From Liopterus haemorrhoidalis (Eukaryota; Arthropoda; Insecta; Coleoptera; Dytiscidae): a DNA stretch of 64,000 nt. Location: the NCBI GenBank assembly GCA_963971575.1, contig OZ020624.1:11184625-11248624 (forward strand), in the 5' to 3' direction. The translations under genes and the position numbers were made by a program. Below are positions 43,833 through 54,614 of this stretch, piece after piece. Numbering within the stretch: the first letter of the stretch is position 1; each line of letters starts with the position of its first letter. The notes below the pieces were generated by a model, which was not told where the DNA came from, did not search any database, and saw only the letters and a list, made by a program, of their open reading frames with translations.

Positions 43833-44655
43833 TAGGGTTACCAACTCAGCCCAGCTCAAAAAGAGTACATTTCTTTTAAAAAAAATCGTACCCATATTTT
43901 ATATAGCAATTCCTACATACTAACTATCGTCTTATCATTTTCGTCAATAGTCATTTATATATTTAATAAATAATAAAATTGCTAAGATAAGAAATACGTG
44001 TATTTAAAAAATCAAAATAAACAATATACTTATTACAAAACATATTATACGACGAACAAAATGTAACTTACGAACGAAAAATTCCTAGGATACAAAATAC
44101 GTGTAAATAAAAAATCAAAATACACAATGTAAACAAAAATAAACTATATAAATATTACAAAACATTTTATAGGACGAACAAAACGTAATTAGTCACGAAC
44201 AATCAGCAAAATCATAGATATTTGGTTTTGCTTCTCACATCTTTTAACAAATTTTTATTGTCCACACAATATTTAAAAAATTGTTCACAATTAAAATTTT
44301 TAAAATTAAATTGTACCATCAGTAAGTTTTTTACTGATTCTGGCAAGAGTCTGTTTCTTTCAGCAGTCCAAATACTCTTCATCATGCTGAAAATCATTTC
44401 CGCATTTACGTTGTGCGCTGGAATCGCGAAAAAAAATGAACATATCTTTCGGAATTCTGAAGATGTTGTTTGATTTCTTTCTTCAAAATAATTAATCCAT
44501 TTTGAATCAGCTGACAATTTTGAAAATTCTTCATTTCTTCAATTTTTTTAAAAAAAGAGTACTTTTATGGAATTTTTAGAAAAAGTAAGAGTACATAATT
44601 TTATTTGCTCAAAAAGAGTACATGTACTCTTTAAAGAGTACGGTTGGTCACCCTA
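43833..44655. mobile_element. hAT element remnant, TIR TAGGGTTACCAAC
   Basis: 823 bp, right end GTTGGTCACCCTA, exact 8-bp duplication CCTGCGCG (43825-43832, 44656-44663). AAAAAGAGTAC motifs repeat near both ends. It still encodes a transposase C-terminus on the minus strand. Confidence 0.9.
44212..44517 (-). pseudogene. hAT transposase C-terminal fragment
   Basis: About 100 residues: SADSKWINYFEERNQ, FRKICSFFFAIPAHNVNAEM, IFSMMKSIWTAERNRLLPES and CEQFFKYC. This is the hATC dimerisation domain, with the FFAIPAHNVNAEMIFSMM helix. The rest of the gene is missing. Opposite in strand to the ~40-bp module units nearby. Confidence 0.75.
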
Positions 44656-44699
44656 CCTGCGCGGGACAGCTAAAATCCCGAATTAATAAAAAAAAAATT

Positions 44700-44800
44700 A
44701 TGTGGCTCCTCACTTTCTATTTTGGGAGTGAGAGGACCTTTGTTTTTTTGCTCATCACTTCTATTTTGGAAGTGAGGACCTTTTTTTTTTTTGGTCGTCA
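44700..44800. repeat. ~40-bp dyad module, 2.5 units (reverse)
   Basis: GGACCTTTGTTTTTTTGCTC, then ATCACTTCTATTTTGGAAGT, then GAGGACC. Lies just inside the continuation of the CCCGAAT family. Confidence 0.8.
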
Positions 44801-45363
44801 CTACTATTTTGAGAGAGAGTTTGTTAATAAACATTTTGATTTTTTTTTTAAAAATTTTTAATTATTCTTAATTAAACATGACTTATTATTAAAAAATTAT
44901 TAATATTTATCACTGGCGTGAAATTTCTTTAAAAATTCGTTGTTATTTTCAATTATACGCTATTCCAAACTTTTAAGTAGAACTAAATGGAAATTTCGTT
45001 CTTTTAGGTTGTCAGGAGAAAGGACCTTGCTTGGGTTATTTCATGTTTAACGTTAGGTATGTGAAAATTTAAAATTCCAACAGTGAAACCATGGAAACGA
45101 ATGGCATATGTCAAAATACATTTTTTAATACATTTTTCCATATTTTGAAAACAAAAAATAAATAAATGGGAAATTATTATTATGAATGACAAAAAATTCA
45201 AATGCAATGAAACATTTTATAATGAAAGTCAATTTAAGCTAGAATTTGCAATGTGAGTATGATTTACAAAGCTTAAACAAAATGACTAAAAGTCCGAATT
45301 AACAGATAAAAAGTACTAGATTTCAAAATCTAGTTCCGCCTAAACGTTTGGAATAGTCTATAG
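44801..45363. other. No gene seen; part of an inverted duplicated segment
   Basis: 44830-44950 is the inverted relative of 54380-54480 (shared GACTTATTATTAAAAAATTA). The minus frame 45004-45207 is unsupported. Confidence 0.45.
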
Positions 45364-45686
45364 CAGTGTTTCTCAACTGAAAACATACCGCGGACCAGTA
45401 AAATATTTAATTTTTTAACGCGGACCAGTAAATTATTTAATTTTCTACCCCGGACCCCTAAAAATAAATGTACTATCAAACAAACTGTATATGTTAACTC
45501 TACATATATCTTAGTAATAAAAAAATCACTGAAAAATTAACAAAATACACGGAAAATGAACACAAAATCATAAAAAAAAAAATGAACAAAAAATCTGAAA
45601 AATAATAATTTATAAGTCTTTCGCGGACCACTAAAATTTTGCTAAGGACCACCACTGGTCCGCGGACCACCCGTTGAGAAAAACTG
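45364..45686. mobile_element. hAT MITE, TIR CAGTGTTTCTCAAC, copy 1
   Basis: 323 bp, right end GTTGAGAAAAACTG, 8-bp flanks GTCTATAG and GCCCATAG (6 of 8). Inner CGCGGACCA motifs in both directions. Same family as 55228. Confidence 0.85.
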
Positions 45687-46069
45687 GCCCATAGTTGTCT
45701 AATCGCCATTTTCCGAGGCTGCACTTTTTGTACTGCGTGTAGATTTTGCAATTTTTAATTTTTACTAAATATCCCGGACAAAATGACAAACTGGCCGGGA
45801 CCATACCTTCATACAGGGGCAATCCCGGTCAAACTGGAACGTATGGTAAGCCTATTTATAGATATATATCTTTATAATTTGTGAGATACATTTTAATTTA
45901 TCATGGAATAAACCATATATTTGCCTGTATTAAATTTAAAAATTAACAGTCTAGTTGCCACTTAACATTTAAAAAAATATTGTTTTAAGGCCTACTAGAC
46001 GGGATTTTTTGATCATATTGTATTTTAAATGTATTTAATGTAAAATTCTACTAATTATCTTAAAAATAT
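45687..46069. other. No gene seen; inverted relative of 53890-54370
   Basis: Includes the end CGTATGGTAAGCCTA of the TAGGCTTACCATA hAT family at 45841-45855 and its flanking TTTATCATGGAATAAA; the same junction occurs inverted at 53935-53995. Confidence 0.55.
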
Positions 46070-46082
46070 CCCAGCAAACATT

Positions 46083-47479
46083 AAACCATCGGTCGAATGC
46101 CGGCAAACTGCTTTTTCTGTTGGTAAATTGCTGGCACCAAAAGTTTGTGCAACGCCAGTATTAATAATGTACTTCACATTTGTATTTCGCACTCCTCCTA
46201 TACAAAGTACTTTACCAGCATGTTATAAGCACTCCTTATTTTTGTTAATATGTTACATTTTACTTTTGTTTTAAATTTTTTTAAGCAACTTTTCTATTCT
46301 TTTTTATTCTAATAACGTCGATAAATTATTGTTTTACACAGCTATCGTCTCTTCATCACTCATACTTTTTACTTAAAACTAAACTTTTTTTGAATGTAAT
46401 AATTTGAAAAGTCTGATTGTAGCGGCTTAGTCATAAAATCCCTAACGGCGTGGCTTTGGAGGGTTAGCCAGTAAAAGTTGAGACGTGTTTGTGGACAGTT
46501 TGTAAAGAAGTGTATTTGAATGTTATTGTTTTGTGAGCATTATACAGTTTTTTATTGTGATTTGTGTGTGTTTTGTTAGATTTAAGGACGTAGTTTACAC
46601 TAACTGTTTCATGTAATAAAATTTTAAATTATTAATAAATCTGTTACAAGATTATAAATATGTCATTTAAAAAATATAACTTGTCATATTTCATTTTGAT
46701 AGTGACATCTTAAATATTTTGTAAATATAATACTAACCTAAAATAATACAAACATAATCCAAAACTGTAAAGCTTTTTTTACAATATAACCAAGTTGCTA
46801 AAAGTCAGTAATACACTATAAAAATCACCAAAATAACCAGATCTAGTTTGTTCTTACAAAAGTGAACAGCTTGTAGCATTAAGGGTCAGAGCAGCACATT
46901 TTATACACATTTTCAAGATTTTTTTTTAGAAAACTGTTAATAGTAACTTGATTGGGGATAATACCTACAGTAAAGAACAACCTTTGAAGAGTATCCAAAA
47001 AAAATTTATTGAAAAGTATCAAAAATTAAGCTCGTGAGATGAATTTGAAATTTTCGTTCAGGACAAAGAGTTGATTTGCGGTGAGACACATAACTAATGA
47101 CTGGATCATCTAAAACAAAAAAACCAAAAATATTTCGTTAGTTTATGAGTTTCTTGAGGTAACGCTGTCGAGTTTTTCCAAATATCTAGATTATTTAATT
47201 TTTAGTATAAGTTTGAAGTCAAAAAAACGAAAAAAACGGAATTTTTTTTTTCGAAATTTCTGTTTTCAGTTGTAAAAAATTCCATAAAAAAAAAGCAAGA
47301 AAAAAAAATATCTCGACAGCGTTACCTAGTAAATTGCCTACAGAAATAGTGTGCAAAATTTCAGAAAGATCGGTCGAGTAGTTTTCGAGTTACATGTCTC
47401 ACCGACTTGAAAAATAAAATTCCTCAAAAAAGGCGTTTTAAATTTTTTTTTTTAAAAACATGTTAATTTTTCTTCATAC
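46083..47479. other. No gene seen; 3' side of the Mutator-like gene
   Basis: AT-rich. TAAGGGTCAGAGCAGCACA at 46878 resembles, inverted, the sequence TGACCATACCCCCCTTA at 50636-50652, perhaps the Mutator-like element's own ends. Confidence 0.35.
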
Positions 47480-49406
47480 TCACACGGAGTAATCAATTCC
47501 GGGTCCGTAAAGTGTAGGGCCATCGGCAAGGATGTCCAATGCATTTTTTTGCTGTTGTCTTCTTAAAACCCGAGCTTCTTTAGTAGCCTCTGCAGCTTTT
47601 TGATTAGCTCTGCTAATCCGAAATTTATCCTCTTCGCGTGCCCATTCATGAGAGCTCGTCCCTACGCTTATGCCCATCTCTTCCATAAACGTTAGATATG
47701 CGAAATTGCCTTCATTGAAATAACTAGCTGCTACATCAGCTGCAATTTCAACAATTGTGGAGGTTCCACTCAGTATTTTTGGACTTATTTTCCAAATAAG
47801 TTGGTTCAAGCTCTCATTATTATTTTGAGTGAAACCTCCAACGCATCTTTCTAGCAGTGCATCGCTACTTAGATTTTCATAAATAGGCTTAATGGCCTTA
47901 AGTACATCTTCCGGAAGTGCACTGTAACTATGCTTAAAAGACTTCAATTCATTTTTAGCCTTTGCTGTTTGCCGCTCACACCATGAGTCTTCGCCGCTTG
48001 GACAGTTTTGATGTTGTGGAGCTTTATCAGTGGAACTATAATGGTAGTAAGTTGCCCAAATTGCTGTCCTCATTTTTTCCACAGACTCATGATTGCGACG
48101 GATAGCCAACCCATAGTACACAGTTAATTTATCAATTATTTTAGCTGTGAGCTTACCTTTACCAGAAAGAATTTATTTTTAAATTTTTTCCCCGTCGTAG
48201 TTACAGTATCTACTACTGTGTTTTTCACCACTTCACGTAAGCGTGTACCCACCCGTTTTTGGACGTGCCCTACACATTCTTTTTTGACGATCACAAAATC
48301 GTTACCATAAGATTTAGAGTTCAATACGCCAGAATATGTTTTGGAGTCGCCGTCGCCGATGTAAGTACGGTACTTCACTTGATTTTTCATTGAACGCTGA
48401 AACATCTCTTTGATAGCTTCAACTTCCATGTTTCCAGACGCTCCAGAATGATTAGTAGTGCAGTTTCCACTGAGTATATGTTCTTCTTTCCACTCTTCAA
48501 ATTCGGTAGTATCAAGTTTATTTTCCCACATTTTGCAATTTTGACAATAGGAACTTTTCACCATAATATCTACGACCTTTCCCGTATAGTACCCGATCAA
48601 GGAAGCTACACCGTGTAGGGAAGAGAACCCTCTTTTTTTCCAGGTACCATCGCCCGATACTGTCAATTCCGATGTATCTTGTAGATTATTCACCTTACAC
48701 GTTGCTTTCTTTTCTTCTTTTATAGCAGAAGAAATAAATCTCTCCGTCACATTTCTGATTTTTGAAATCATATTTTTTACGTATGAATTGTATACAGCTT
48801 TTGATAAAAAATTACTAGATAAATCCATTAAGCCGCAAAACTTGTTGCATCCAGCCAAACCTAATCCTAACATTCGCATGACGAATACAAATCGAGAAGT
48901 TATTTCATATACACCACGATTATTCAAATCGTGTTTTTTTTTTTTTTTTTTTTTAATTTTATGGCCTTTGCTGCTTTGGCAATTAGCCAGGACAATTTAT
49001 ATTTGAGAAAATTTCCATGCCTGAACGGGATTCGAACCCGAGACCTTCGCAACGCAGAGCAGATGTGTTACCACTACGCTACGTCGGCCAAATCGTGTTT
49101 AGCACTTTCAATTCTTTCACTCGACGGTATATAATGAGGCTCACAATTTTCACATACCACTTTTATATTGAATCCTAGACCTTCTTTTCTGCATGATTGA
49201 AACAGAATTTTATCATCACAATTAACGCATTTTACCAATGTTGAAATAGCCGAAAATACTAATACAAAATCCACAAATCGATAATTTTTTTCGAAATCCT
49301 CAGCGACGCTTTGAGCAGTGCTTATTTTAATTTTTTTCGACGATGCACTTACAATTGCGTCTCCCTTTCTTTTATGAGGAGGTACTATTTTTTTAGGTTT
49401 ACTCAA
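47480..49406 (-). pseudogene. Mutator-like transposase, interrupted by a SINE
   Basis: Minus-strand gene: MSKPKKIVPPHKRKGDAIVS, a Cys pair region (CVNCDD, CENCEPHY), then the SINE at 48934-49088, then MNNRGVYEITSRFVFVMRML. The catalytic part has LTVSGDGTWKKRGFSSLHGV (first Asp), YRTYIGDGDSKTYSG (second Asp), KKECVGHVQKR, a frameshift near 48165, YYGLAIRRN and GGFTQNNNESLNQLIW (likely Glu), ending GPGIDYSV at 47480. The SGDGTW...GDGDSK...NNNESLN pattern is that of the animal Mutator-like transposase domain. Apart from the SINE and one or two indels it is nearly complete. Confidence 0.75.
48934..49088 (-). mobile_element. tRNA-derived SINE
   Basis: Minus strand begins GGCCGACGTAGCGTAGTGGT (A box) and has CTCGGGTTCGAATCCCG (B box), a ~60-base body ending GGCCATAAAATT and a 20-base A tail. 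Target duplication CAAATCGTG at 48925-48933 and 49089-49097. It disrupts the Mutator-like gene. Confidence 0.9.
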
Positions 49407-49686
49407 CTGTTCTCCATTTTTTTTTTTCGATCGTTTCTACTAATTTTTTTCGGCATTTTACTGATAATAAATTGAAAACTGTGCAACAAAAGTGCGTGAA
49501 AAATTACGAAACACGTGTACCGTAACTGCTCGATGAAATGAATGTATACTACTACAAGTCATATATATAAGTGTTTTTACACAAATATAGCACAGACAGG
49601 TGTGGATAGAGTGGGAAGACTCTACTATTACGTATATGAGAGCTGCGCGCGGCTAATAAAGCAGCGTTCTGAAAGGAACGCTATAA
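49407..49686. other. 5' flank of the Mutator-like gene
   Basis: AT-rich leader; TATATATAAGTG near 49562 (minus-strand CACTTATATATA) is a possible TATA-like box upstream of the ATG. Confidence 0.3.
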
Positions 49687-50503
49687 GGCCCCGGGTACGA
49701 TACGAGCGGTGAGTGGCAAGCGGTAGAGCGGCAGAGCGGCTGAGCGGAAGATCGGCAAGCGACGCCGGCTACGATACAGAACGGTTGCGCGGTAACTTCC
49801 ATCAGTCGCCGTCATTTTGTCAGTATTATTGGCACATATAGAGGAACTATCAACACATTAACTAGTAAAAATTTCAGAAAATATTTTAACCATTTTCGAA
49901 AGAATAGTTTTCGGCCATCATTAGAATCATATTTAGTGTGTACGCACTAGACTCTAGATTTTTTTCATTTAGATGAATATTTACGGGGGGATATCGTAAA
50001 ACTAAAATGTACATATATTTCTCTTATTATTGACTTAATAGAAAAATCATGTATGCCAAAAATAGTCTAAATTAAGAAAATAAATCTTTTATTTGTATGT
50101 ATTTTTACATTTAGATGAATATTTGGGGAGTTATCCCCATTTAATATATATATATATCCCCATTTTATATATTTAGTTTTACGGTGTCCCCCGTAAAACT
50201 AAAATGCACATATCTCCCTTATTATTAACTTAACAGAAAAAAATTATGTAATTTATAACAAGAAATCAAATCTGTATTGTATATACTTTTCGATTTAATG
50301 AATATTTGGGGAGTTACGGGGGTCTCTGCCATTGTATTGGACGAAAAACAAACAACACAACTAAACTGGTGCTGAGCGGCGAGTAAAAATTAATGTCTAG
50401 GTGCGGCGGTGATTCCATTGCATTCAATCTAAACAAAAACGTAAGCGACGTCGCTCTGCCGCTCTGCCGTTCGCCGCTCACCGCTCGTATCGTACCCGGG
50501 GCC
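49687..50503. mobile_element. PIF/Harbinger-like MITE, TIR GGCCCCGGGTACGATACGAG
   Basis: 817 bp; the TIR of about 27 bp (GGCCCCGGGTACGATACGAG then CGGTGAG) is perfect, and TAA flanks both sides (49684-49686, 50504-50506). Subterminal GCGGCAGAGCGG-type repeats follow. The middle holds a duplicated ~190-bp block (49975-50140 and 50185-50325) with CCGTAAAACTAAAATG. Confidence 0.8.
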
Positions 50504-50677
50504 TAACACGCGATTTGCGCGAAAATATGAATTTGAGTTATTTGTATTGTTAAGCCGATAACTTCGTTAATTTTGCTCGGATCGACCTGAAATTTTGTAT
50601 GGACACTCCTGAGTCACTATACAATCAATTTTCTGACCATACCCCCCTTAATGCTTATAAAATTTGATTATTGAATT
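50504..50677. other. Flank of the Mutator-like element
   Basis: Non-coding, ending ACCCCCCTTAATG. See 46083. Confidence 0.3.
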
Positions 50678-50734
50678 CAGGGCCGCCCTTAGCATTTGCG
50701 GGGCCTGGGGCAAAACTGAAGTTGCGGGGCCCCA

Positions 50735-50736
<2 letters not shown>

Positions 50737-50799
<63 letters not shown>
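50737..50799. repeat. (TA)n microsatellite
   Basis: About 31 TA units, cut at its right side by the nested hAT MITE. Confidence 0.95.
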
Positions 50800-50800
<1 letters not shown>

Positions 50801-50802
<2 letters not shown>

Positions 50803-51093
50803 GTGCCGCAATAACATAAATTGGCGCCTGGTGCGTAAAATTATTTGGCGCCCCCCAACCTCTCTAATTACATACGCATTTTTAAATTTTTTCTGTAAGG
50901 TGACTGCATTTCTTAACTAAAAAGTTTCTAAAAAAAAAAATAATATTTTTCCTCTATGATATCAATTTTGTGTTGATTATAGTTTACTAATATAAAAGAT
51001 AATAAAAAAAAATTAAATTTGGCCATTTGGCGCCCCTATGAACCCGGCGCCTGGTGCGGCGGCACCGCTCGCACCACCCTTGTTGCGGCGTTG
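50801..51093. mobile_element. hAT MITE, TIR CAGTGCCGCAA, nested in (TA)n
   Basis: 293 bp, right end TTGCGGCGTTG; flanks TATATATT on both sides (50793-50800, 51094-51101). GGCGCCTGGTGCG inside both ends. Confidence 0.75.
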
Positions 51094-51752
51094 TATATAT
51101 TGAATAACAATATTTTTCAGATAATGTTTGTGTGTGTGAATATAAAATACATTTTATTTTTCAGGAGTTTTAACTTGCTTTAGTTTAGTTCACTGTATTG
51201 ATATCTGACCGAAGTCAACTGCTTATTTCTGGCTGAGTTGAGGTTCTAGCCATACCTACGCCCGAGAAGCTACGGACCACCCTAAAATACATTTTATTTA
51301 AGATTATTTTTTAAACTGATGAGCAGAAAAAAAAACGTAATTTGTTTAATTGATAAATAAAAAAAATCGGTTCTATTATTTGGGGGGGGGGGAGGTGAAC
51401 GCCCAGAACCCCCAGAATTATAGTAGAAAATAAATTTCTAATACAAATAAAAGCATTTAAAAATTTATCACTCGGAACTGATGCGAAAACCGAAAAAAAA
51501 AACGTTATTTTTGCCGGAACGAAAACCGGAACCGAACTGATATATTTTTTTTTAATTGAACCGAAACGAAAAAAATAACGGTTCGAAGCCCTGCTTATAT
51601 TCCAATGAAAATATAATTTTTTTCCAACTATTTATAAAACTTGGAATAATATTTTTAATGTATTTTATTACTTGACGGACGAAGCGCGGGGCCCTTACAG
51701 GCGCGGGGCCTGGGACAGGTGCCTCACTTGCCCCCGCTTAGGGGCGGCCCTG
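51094..51752. other. Interior of the 50678 hAT MITE
   Basis: No gene; includes a G run (51381-51392) and a CCGGAACCGAAC-type tract at 51520-51600 that looks like a further repeat. Confidence 0.4.
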
Positions 51753-52029
51753 ATTGAATTTATTTTAACAAGTATGATTTCTTTAGGTTGGCACTTTGTC
51801 AGGGGGAAAAGATGTGGTAGATAATTCAAGACGAATATTGGCGAAAATTATTAGTCACCCCTTATCTTAAGGATGCAATTGGTTAGGCCGAAATGGCAGA
51901 AAACCATTTTCTTAAAATTCTTCATTAAATTAATAAATTAAATAAACTAATTCCTGTTATTCCTGAAATTATATTTACTTAATATTTATAAATAAATCAA
52001 TAAATTATAACTGTTAATACAATTTACAA
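51753..52029. other. No gene seen
   Basis: AT-rich. GGTTAGGCCGAAATGGC at 51880 may be an outer extension of the inverted repeat that ends at 53041. Confidence 0.3.
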
Positions 52030-52135
52030 TCGGCCAGTTTTACCATCGTTGAATATATTTATTTAACAACTTAAGTTAACAATATCGCATCATTCTATTG
52101 ACAGCAATGTTAATTTCTTCATTAACCCTTTCGGT

Positions 52136-52364
52136 ACGAGTATATTTCGCAATATGAAACATAAGTAGACGTAACATAAACAAATATAAAATGTCTAACC
52201 ATTCTGTATATAACCAAGCGCTAACATAAATAAACAACGCATACTCAACATATCTGCAGCGTCAATATTAATACAAGTAAATTTATCAGAACGCTTATTG
52301 ATGCTACTCGGCTGTCGTGGAAGTTACGCAAAAACGCTTATTGATATCACCCGTACTTAAAGGG
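52136..52364. mobile_element. piggyBac-like MITE, TIR CCCTTTCGGTACG
   Basis: 229 bp, inverted end CGTACTTAAAGGG, TTAA at 52132-52135 and 52365-52368. Confidence 0.8.
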
Positions 52365-52376
52365 TTAACAGTTTAA

Positions 52377-52946
52377 CCCTCTTTCCGCGTTTGTTTTTTT
52401 CAAATTTGATTTAAAAAAATGTATTTTATGTATTGTTTGTAAATGGTAAAATAAATATTTTTAAATAGAAATTTATCAAAATTTATTTCAAATAATATTA
52501 ATATTTGACTCTGACCACTTTTTTTTTTCAAATTTGACTTAATTAAAAAAAAAAAAAACACTTGCAACACAAACCAAATGTTTATAATTCAGAAAAACAA
52601 AACCCACCGCTTTGCACACCAATACTAGTACGTTGTCAAATACTGTGGATATACGAGTATATCAGACATCTAGCGAGACACTGAGAAACAATATCAATCT
52701 ACCAGCACAGAAACACGTTAAACGGGGAAGTCCCGGAATAGCAACGCAAAAAAAAAACATAAATAAGATGAGTACGTCGAAATCGCGGGATGCGTAAAAT
52801 TACCAGCACAGAAAGACAGCTTGAACGGGGAAAGCGGGATAGCAACGTAAATAAACATAAATAAATGCGAGCACGTCAAAATCGCGGGATGCGTAAAATT
52901 CCAATAGATGCTGCACGCGTAAATCGCGGGGTACTCAGTCAGACGG
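52377..52946. mobile_element. piggyBac-like MITE candidate (TTAA flanks)
   Basis: 570 bp between TTAA at 52373 and 52947. Ends CCCTCTTTCCGCG and (minus strand) CCGTCTGACTG are only weakly alike. Contains a ~100-bp tandem duplication at 52699-52900 (ACCAGCACAGAAA, ATCGCGGGATGCGTAAAATT). Confidence 0.5.
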
Positions 52947-53018
52947 TTAAAACCGATGCGATATTGTCAACTTTATTTGTTAAATAAATTTACTCAACGA
53001 TGGTGAAAATGGCCAAAT

Positions 53019-53988
53019 GTGTATTTATTTTGCACCTAACCATTAATTTATTTCAATACTGGGTAAGTACACATATGTCACATTTGAAATACTAGAGAGT
53101 GGGTATAATATAAGCACTGGTCCGTCAGAAATAAATCTTGCAACTAATGCGATTATTTTGCACTTTACTGCTGCTGAGCCAGCAATTGATACATCAATGG
53201 GCCAGCTAACGGCACCGGGGACACCGGGGTACTGGCCCAGTGCGAAATGCCAGCACTGGCCCATTACTTTCAATGCCGGGGAGTATGTGCTTCAACAGTA
53301 CTGACCCGTATAAAAATGTTTGCTGGGATGCTTATCTAATAATTCTTGAATACTTAACTTAGGATTAAATTCAATGGTTTTAAAGCATCATTATCTAAAT
53401 CAATGCGTCTTCCAATTCAAGTTCTGACAGATCGAGATTAATTTTCACTAATTGTTCGAACCATTGTTGGTATTTGTTGATGTACAGATTTTTTTTGTTA
53501 TTGTAGTTGTATTTATTATTAACCAATGAGGTAGTATAATATAGAGACTGAACGAGGCGAAACCTCATTGCTAACATCAATGTTTTGCCGATAAGAATTG
53601 CAAGTAAAAATATGTTTTTTAAAAGAGTAAACTGCAAATTTTAATAAAACAAATTTCATAAATAATATTAAATTAACCTTAATTTATTAGTATATTTTTA
53701 AGACTTAAGATAATAGTAGTTTTTTTTTTTATTTCACGTTTATGGTCTTTGATACTTCGGCAATTAGCCAAATATATAGATTTTTAAATTACATACATTT
53801 AAAGTGGACAATTTTGTTAATATAAAAATAAATTAATTCCTTGTCTATCTAGACACCTTTTTTTCTCAATCATATAGTATAGCAATGCTTCAGACACTTT
53901 CTAAATTTAAAACAGGCATATAATGTAACATTTATTCCATGATAAATTAAAATTTATCTGACAAATTATAAAGATGTATATCTATAAT
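53019..53988. other. No gene seen; repeat scraps
   Basis: Contains GGCCCA/CCGGGG-rich sequence to the TIR at 53327, an unsupported minus frame at 53395-53637, and the SINE tail at 53719. Confidence 0.4.
53719..53790 (-). mobile_element. SINE 3' fragment
   Basis: T run, then TTATGGTCTTTGATACTTCG and GCAATTAGCCAAATATA, matching the 3' body of the SINE at 48934 (TTATGGCCTTTGCTGCTTTG, GCAATTAGCCAGGAC). The tRNA-like head is missing. Confidence 0.65.
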
Positions 53989-54614
53989 TAGGCTTACCAT
54001 ACGTCCCGGTTTGACCGGAACTGTCCCGGTTTGAAGGTATGGTCCCGGCGTCCCAGCCAGTTTGTCATTTTGTCCCGAATATTTGGTAAAAATTACGAGG
54101 TGCCGCATATATCATGAATGAAAAAAGAAGTTATAAGTGTTGTCTATGGAAAATAAAAGTAATGTCAACAGAAAGCTTTAGAATTAATTAACTGTCATCC
54201 CTGTTGTTGTTGTTGTTGTCATAAGTTTATATTGCTATATAAAGCTTGCAGTAGTCATTATTTAATTTTGCCATAGCCAACCCTTATGTAATTTCTTTTT
54301 ATTCACAACTCAACTCATAGTACATACAGTACAAAAAGTGCAGCTTCGGAAAATGGCGATTAGGCAACTAATAAAAATAACAAAGATTGTTTTAATTTCA
54401 CGGTAGTGATAAATATTAATAATTTTTTAATAATAAGTAATGTTCAATTAAGAATAATTAAAAATTATTACTACGTAATTTTTGTTTTTTACTAACCACT
54501 CCGTTATTTAGCTTTTTCAAGCATAAGTACTTAGCGTAGAAGGCGCTATTTTCTGTTTTGGGCAAAATCTCAAAATTGTCCCGGTTTGAGAAAAAAATAT
54601 TATGGTAAGTCTTA
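53989..54614. mobile_element. hAT MITE, TIR TAGGCTTACCATA
   Basis: 626 bp, right end TATGGTAAGTCTTA, exact 8-bp duplication TCTATAAT (53981-53988, 54615-54622). GTCCCGGTTTGA is repeated near both ends. An inverted partial copy with the same outer flank is at 44830-45990. Confidence 0.85.

Larger units (their letters stand above)
50678..51752. mobile_element. hAT MITE, TIR CAGGGCCGCCC(TTAG)
   Basis: 1075 bp; right end TTAGGGGCGGCCCTG; exact 8-bp duplication ATTGAATT (50670-50677, 51753-51760). GCGGGGCCTGGG(G/A)CA is repeated inside both ends. Contains a (TA)n tract and a nested hAT MITE. Confidence 0.9.
52030..53018. mobile_element. Element with ~65-bp TIR, hosting two piggyBac-like MITEs
   Basis: Left GGCCAGTTTTACCATCGTTG, then ATTTATTTAACAA and AACAATATCGCATC; right (minus strand) GGCCATTTTCACCATCGTTG, ATTTATTTAACAA and GACAATATCGCATC. 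The whole interior is the two TTAA-flanked elements below. Confidence 0.6.
46070..53327. mobile_element. Candidate 7.3 kb element, TIR CCCAGCAAACATT
   Basis: CCCAGCAAACATT at 46070 and AATGTTTGCTGGG at 53315-53327 are inverted. Inside each end are related GCCGGCAAACTGC/GCCAGCA-type motifs. It encloses a Mutator-like transposase pseudogene and many nested MITEs. No clean target duplication is visible; the two ends could belong to separate elements. Confidence 0.35.
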
